Source: CASQEL01 sp036655975
GTDB taxonomy: Bacteria; Desulfobacterota; Desulfovibrionia; Desulfovibrionales; Desulfovibrionaceae
Assembly: GCA_036655975.1 (NCBI GenBank)
Contig: JAVVPD010000091.1
Coordinates: 1 to 8,121 of the forward strand
Direction of reading: 5' to 3'
Length of the DNA: 8,121 nucleotides
A program made the position numbers and the translations under genes. Below the pieces are notes generated by a model. That model was not told the origin of the DNA, made no database searches, and was given only the letters and a program-made list of their open reading frames with translations. Positions 5,914 through 8,121 of this stretch are shown one piece after another (within the stretch, counting starts at the first letter, position 1; each line of letters opens with the position of its first letter).

Positions 5914-6051
5914 TGACGGTGTGTACATGGGATTCCCAAAACTTTTCACCATGATGTACAAAAAGAGGAACATAGTAGGAAACAATCCTTAGACTATGCC
6001 CCTCCTTGCGTATCAAAGCAATCTATTGGCGCACCAAGATGCACCATAGCT
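5914..6051. other. AT-richer spacer after infB, no convincing gene
   Basis: These 138 bases are visibly richer in A and T than the flanking genes. On the minus strand there is a strong ribosome-binding-like AAGGAGGGG (5999-6007), but no ATG, GTG or TTG follows at a usual distance: a TTG at 5985 lies about 15 nt away and an ATG at 5973 is further still. One frame is open from 6022 into the gap (containing SYYVPLFVHHGEKFWES), but it does not resemble RbfA or DUF503 proteins and its start is unclear. The inverted pair TGTACAT (5922-5928) and ATGTACA (5954-5960) is also present. This could be the 5' end of a gene lost in the gap, or a repeat at which assembly broke. Confidence 0.5.
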
Positions 6052-8121
6052 TTATAATGTTGCAGCTTCTTCTATCATTTCAAATGCTTCTATTACGTCA
6101 TTCACCTTAACATCATTGTAGTTATCAAGGCCGATGCCGCATTCATAGCCTTTGAGCACTTCGCGCACGTCATCTTTGAAGCGTTTGAGGGAGATAATTT
6201 TACCGGTGTAGATAACTATCCCGTCACGGAGCAAGCGGACGCCGGCACTCCGGCTAAACTTACCATCGGAAACGTGACAACCGGCAATAATGCCCACCTT
6301 GGGCACGCTGAAGGTTTCGCGCACATCGGCTTGACCGAGATACACTTCACGTTGCACCGGCGCGAGCATCCCTGCCATAGCGCTTTTAATTTCATCAGCC
6401 AGTTTATAGATAATATCATAAAAACGAATGTCCACGTTTTCACGTTCGGCAACTTCTTTAATTTTCGCCGTAGGCCGCACGTTGAAGCCAATAATGATGG
6501 CTTGCGATGCGGAGGCCAGCAGAATATCCGACTCGGAAATCGCTCCAGCCCCGCCGTGCACCACGTTGATACGCACTTTTTCGGTGCTCTGTTTGAGCAA
6601 GTTTTCGGTGATGGCTTCCAGCGAGCCTTGCACGTCAGCCTTAAGAACCAGATTGAGCGTCAAGGCTTCCTGATCTGTGGGGCTGCGGGCTAAGAAGGTT
6701 TCAAGCGTGACCTTGGATTCTTTGGCGAGTTCGCGTTCACGTTGCTTGATGGAGCGGGTTTCCGCAATCCGGCGGGCCAACTTTTCATCGTTGACGCAAA
6801 TGAATTCTTCGCCAGCTTCAGGCACACCGTCAAAACCCTGTACTTCTACGGGGATGGCGGGGCCAGCTTCTTTGATTTTTTTGCCCTGGTCATTGAACAG
6901 GGAACGGACACGCCCAGAGAACACACCGCATACAAAGGTATCGCCCTGATGCAGGGTACCTTCCTGAATAAGCACGGTTGCGACGGGGCCGCGCCCTTTG
7001 TCCAATTTGGCTTCCACAATGTGACCGCGTGCGGCTTTATGGGGATTGGCCTTCAGTTCCAGAATTTCCGCTTGCAGGGCGATAAGCTCCAGCAATTCGT
7101 CCAAACCTTGGCGGGTTTTGGCGGACACATGGGCTGTAACGGTATCACCGCCCCATGATTCTGCCTGCAAGCCCAGTTCGGCCAATTCGCGCAACACGCG
7201 GTCAGGGTCGGCCCCGGGTTTGTCCATTTTGTTGACGGCCACCATGATGGGTACACCCGCCGCTTTGGAGTGGTTGATAGCTTCACGGGTTTGTTCCATC
7301 ACCCCGTCGTCAGCCGCAACAACCAGCACCACAAGGTCTGTCACTTGCGCGCCACGGGCACGCATAGCCGTAAAGGCTTCGTGACCGGGGGTGTCAAGAA
7401 ACACGATTTCGCCGCGCTTGGTTTTGACATGATACGCGCCGATATGCTGGGTAATGCCCCCAGCTTCGCCGCTGGTCACGTTAGATTTGCGGATAGCGTC
7501 CAGCAAGGACGTTTTCCCGTGGTCAACATGGCCCATAATGGTAACAACCGGCGGGCGCTGGATCATTTGCGCGGGAGTATCGGCCTCGGTGGGGATCAGG
7601 TAATCGTCTTCCGAGAAGCCGGCCTTTTCCACTTCGTATTCAAATTCGGCGGCCACAAGGGTTGCCGTATCAATATCGAGCGACTGGTTGATGGTCGCCA
7701 TGATGCCGAGACCGAATAAAACTTTAATAATTTCATTGGACTTTAAGCCCATTTGGTGGGCCATATCTGCCACACGAATGGCTTCAGTGACGCGCAATTT
7801 ACGCTTGGCGGCCTTCAAAGGCTGCGTGGTATTGGGCTGGGGGCGTAAGTCCTTGCCATTTTTGCGGCGGCCTTTGCCTCGGCTCAAGCGCGGATGTTCG
7901 TCGTCATTGGTGCGGCGACCAAAATCTCCGGCACCCTGCTGGAAATCGACAGTGCGGCGGCCCTTGGTACGTTTTTTCTTGCTCTGGGCGTCACGCGCGT
8001 CTGGCCCACCGGGGGTTCCCGGCGCGCCACCGGCAGGTGCTCCCGCACCAAAGGAGGGGCCGCTGGGACGAGGGGCAGCGTTGCCACCGGGCCGAGGGCC
8101 TGTGGGGCGTTGACCGGCAGG
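6052..8121 (-). CDS. infB: Translation initiation factor IF-2, C-terminal 689 residues (5' end beyond the window)
   Basis: IF2 is the GTPase that brings fMet-tRNA to the 30S subunit and drives 50S joining. In visible-residue numbering, 1-60 form a Gly/Pro/Arg-rich linker, and about 62-90 are basic with KKKRTKGRRTVDF. The IF2 N domain is at about 107-158 (LRVTEAIRVADMAHQMGLKSNEIIKVL split over that span). The G domain has G1 GHVDHGKT (197-204), G2 GGITQHIGAY (221-230), G3 DTPGHEAF (243-250), G4 NKMD (297-300) and G5 SAK (333-335). The beta-barrel domain, domain III and the fMet-tRNA-binding barrel follow, ending GYECGIGLDNYNDVKVNDVIEAFEMIEEAATL, shown here as the family-typical C-terminus. The frame is open to base 8121 with no start, so the gene continues to the right. 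A TTG at 7887 is internal and not the start. Confidence 0.98.
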   Translation of the reverse strand, partial: PAGQRPTGPRPGGNAAPRPSGPSFGAGAPAGGAPGTPGGPDARDAQSKKKRTKGRRTVDFQQGAGDFGRRTNDDEHPRLSRGKGRRKNGKDLRPQPNTTQPLKAAKRKLRVTEAIRVADMAHQMGLKSNEIIKVLFGLGIMATINQSLDIDTATLVAAEFEYEVEKAGFSEDDYLIPTEADTPAQMIQRPPVVTIMGHVDHGKTSLLDAIRKSNVTSGEAGGITQHIGAYHVKTKRGEIVFLDTPGHEAFTAMRARGAQVTDLVVLVVAADDGVMEQTREAINHSKAAGVPIMVAVNKMDKPGADPDRVLRELAELGLQAESWGGDTVTAHVSAKTRQGLDELLELIALQAEILELKANPHKAARGHIVEAKLDKGRGPVATVLIQEGTLHQGDTFVCGVFSGRVRSLFNDQGKKIKEAGPAIPVEVQGFDGVPEAGEEFICVNDEKLARRIAETRSIKQRERELAKESKVTLETFLARSPTDQEALTLNLVLKADVQGSLEAITENLLKQSTEKVRINVVHGGAGAISESDILLASASQAIIIGFNVRPTAKIKEVAERENVDIRFYDIIYKLADEIKSAMAGMLAPVQREVYLGQADVRETFSVPKVGIIAGCHVSDGKFSRSAGVRLLRDGIVIYTGKIISLKRFKDDVREVLKGYECGIGLDNYNDVKVNDVIEAFEMIEEAATL

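Noticed and set aside
5914..5939. A longer nrnA reading frame that crosses the Ns and starts at a TTG at 5939
   Set aside because: The frame across ten unknown bases is arbitrary, there is no ribosome-binding site, and the residues before the gap do not resemble the NrnA N-terminus.
5922..5960. Inverted pair TGTACAT / ATGTACA as an operator or terminator
   Set aside because: TGTACA is self-palindromic, so the pair arises easily; the 25-nt spacing and lack of a T-run or a nearby promoter give no support.
7885..7887. TTG at 7887 as the start of IF2
   Set aside because: The frame continues without a stop to the right edge and upstream residues (KKKRTKGRRTVDF, Gly/Pro-rich linker) are typical of IF2, so the TTG is internal.

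Overview
The window is a piece of a conserved bacterial translation and RNA-metabolism gene cluster. All recognisable genes lie on the minus strand, so transcription runs from right to left. The order is infB (cut by the right edge), then an assembly gap, nrnA (5' end lost in the gap), truB, rpsO and pnp. After pnp comes a gene of unknown function, followed by a strong bidirectional terminator. The gene order, the GPGG-type KH loop of PNPase, the Arg/Gly/Asp tail of PNPase and the long Gly/Pro/Arg-rich linker of IF2 all fit a sulfate-reducing bacterium of the Desulfovibrionaceae. That assignment rests on remembered family features, not on a search.

Layout from the left edge. Bases 1-156 hold no gene: there is a 26-bp sequence repeated twice head to tail (46-97) and a perfect 18-bp-stem terminator (97-140). 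Bases 157-1026 encode a 289-residue protein I do not recognise. Bases 1027-1102 hold a hairpin just after pnp. Bases 1103-3364 are pnp. Bases 3365-3603 are a hairpin-dense spacer between rpsO and pnp: three abutting GC-rich stem-loops plus a fourth on the rpsO side, and a long imperfect stem just before the pnp ribosome-binding site. rpsO follows (3604-3873), with a structured 50-nt leader, then truB (3924-4895) and nrnA (4929-5903). Ten Ns (5904-5913) mark a scaffold gap. Bases 5914-6051 are AT-richer with no convincing gene, and 6052-8121 encode the C-terminal 689 residues of IF2.

The genes form one functional theme. IF2 places initiator tRNA on the ribosome, TruB makes pseudouridine 55 in tRNA, S15 nucleates assembly of the 30S platform, PNPase degrades RNA from the 3' end, and NrnA finishes off the very short oligonucleotides (and pAp) that PNPase leaves. 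rbfA, and usually a small DUF503 gene, would be expected between infB and nrnA. Their absence coincides with the gap, so it cannot be taken as real.

I found no defence system, mobile element, CRISPR array or clearly new system. The parts most worth a second look are the hairpin cluster and long stem between rpsO and pnp, the structured rpsO leader, the unknown gene with its tandem repeat, and the gap itself.
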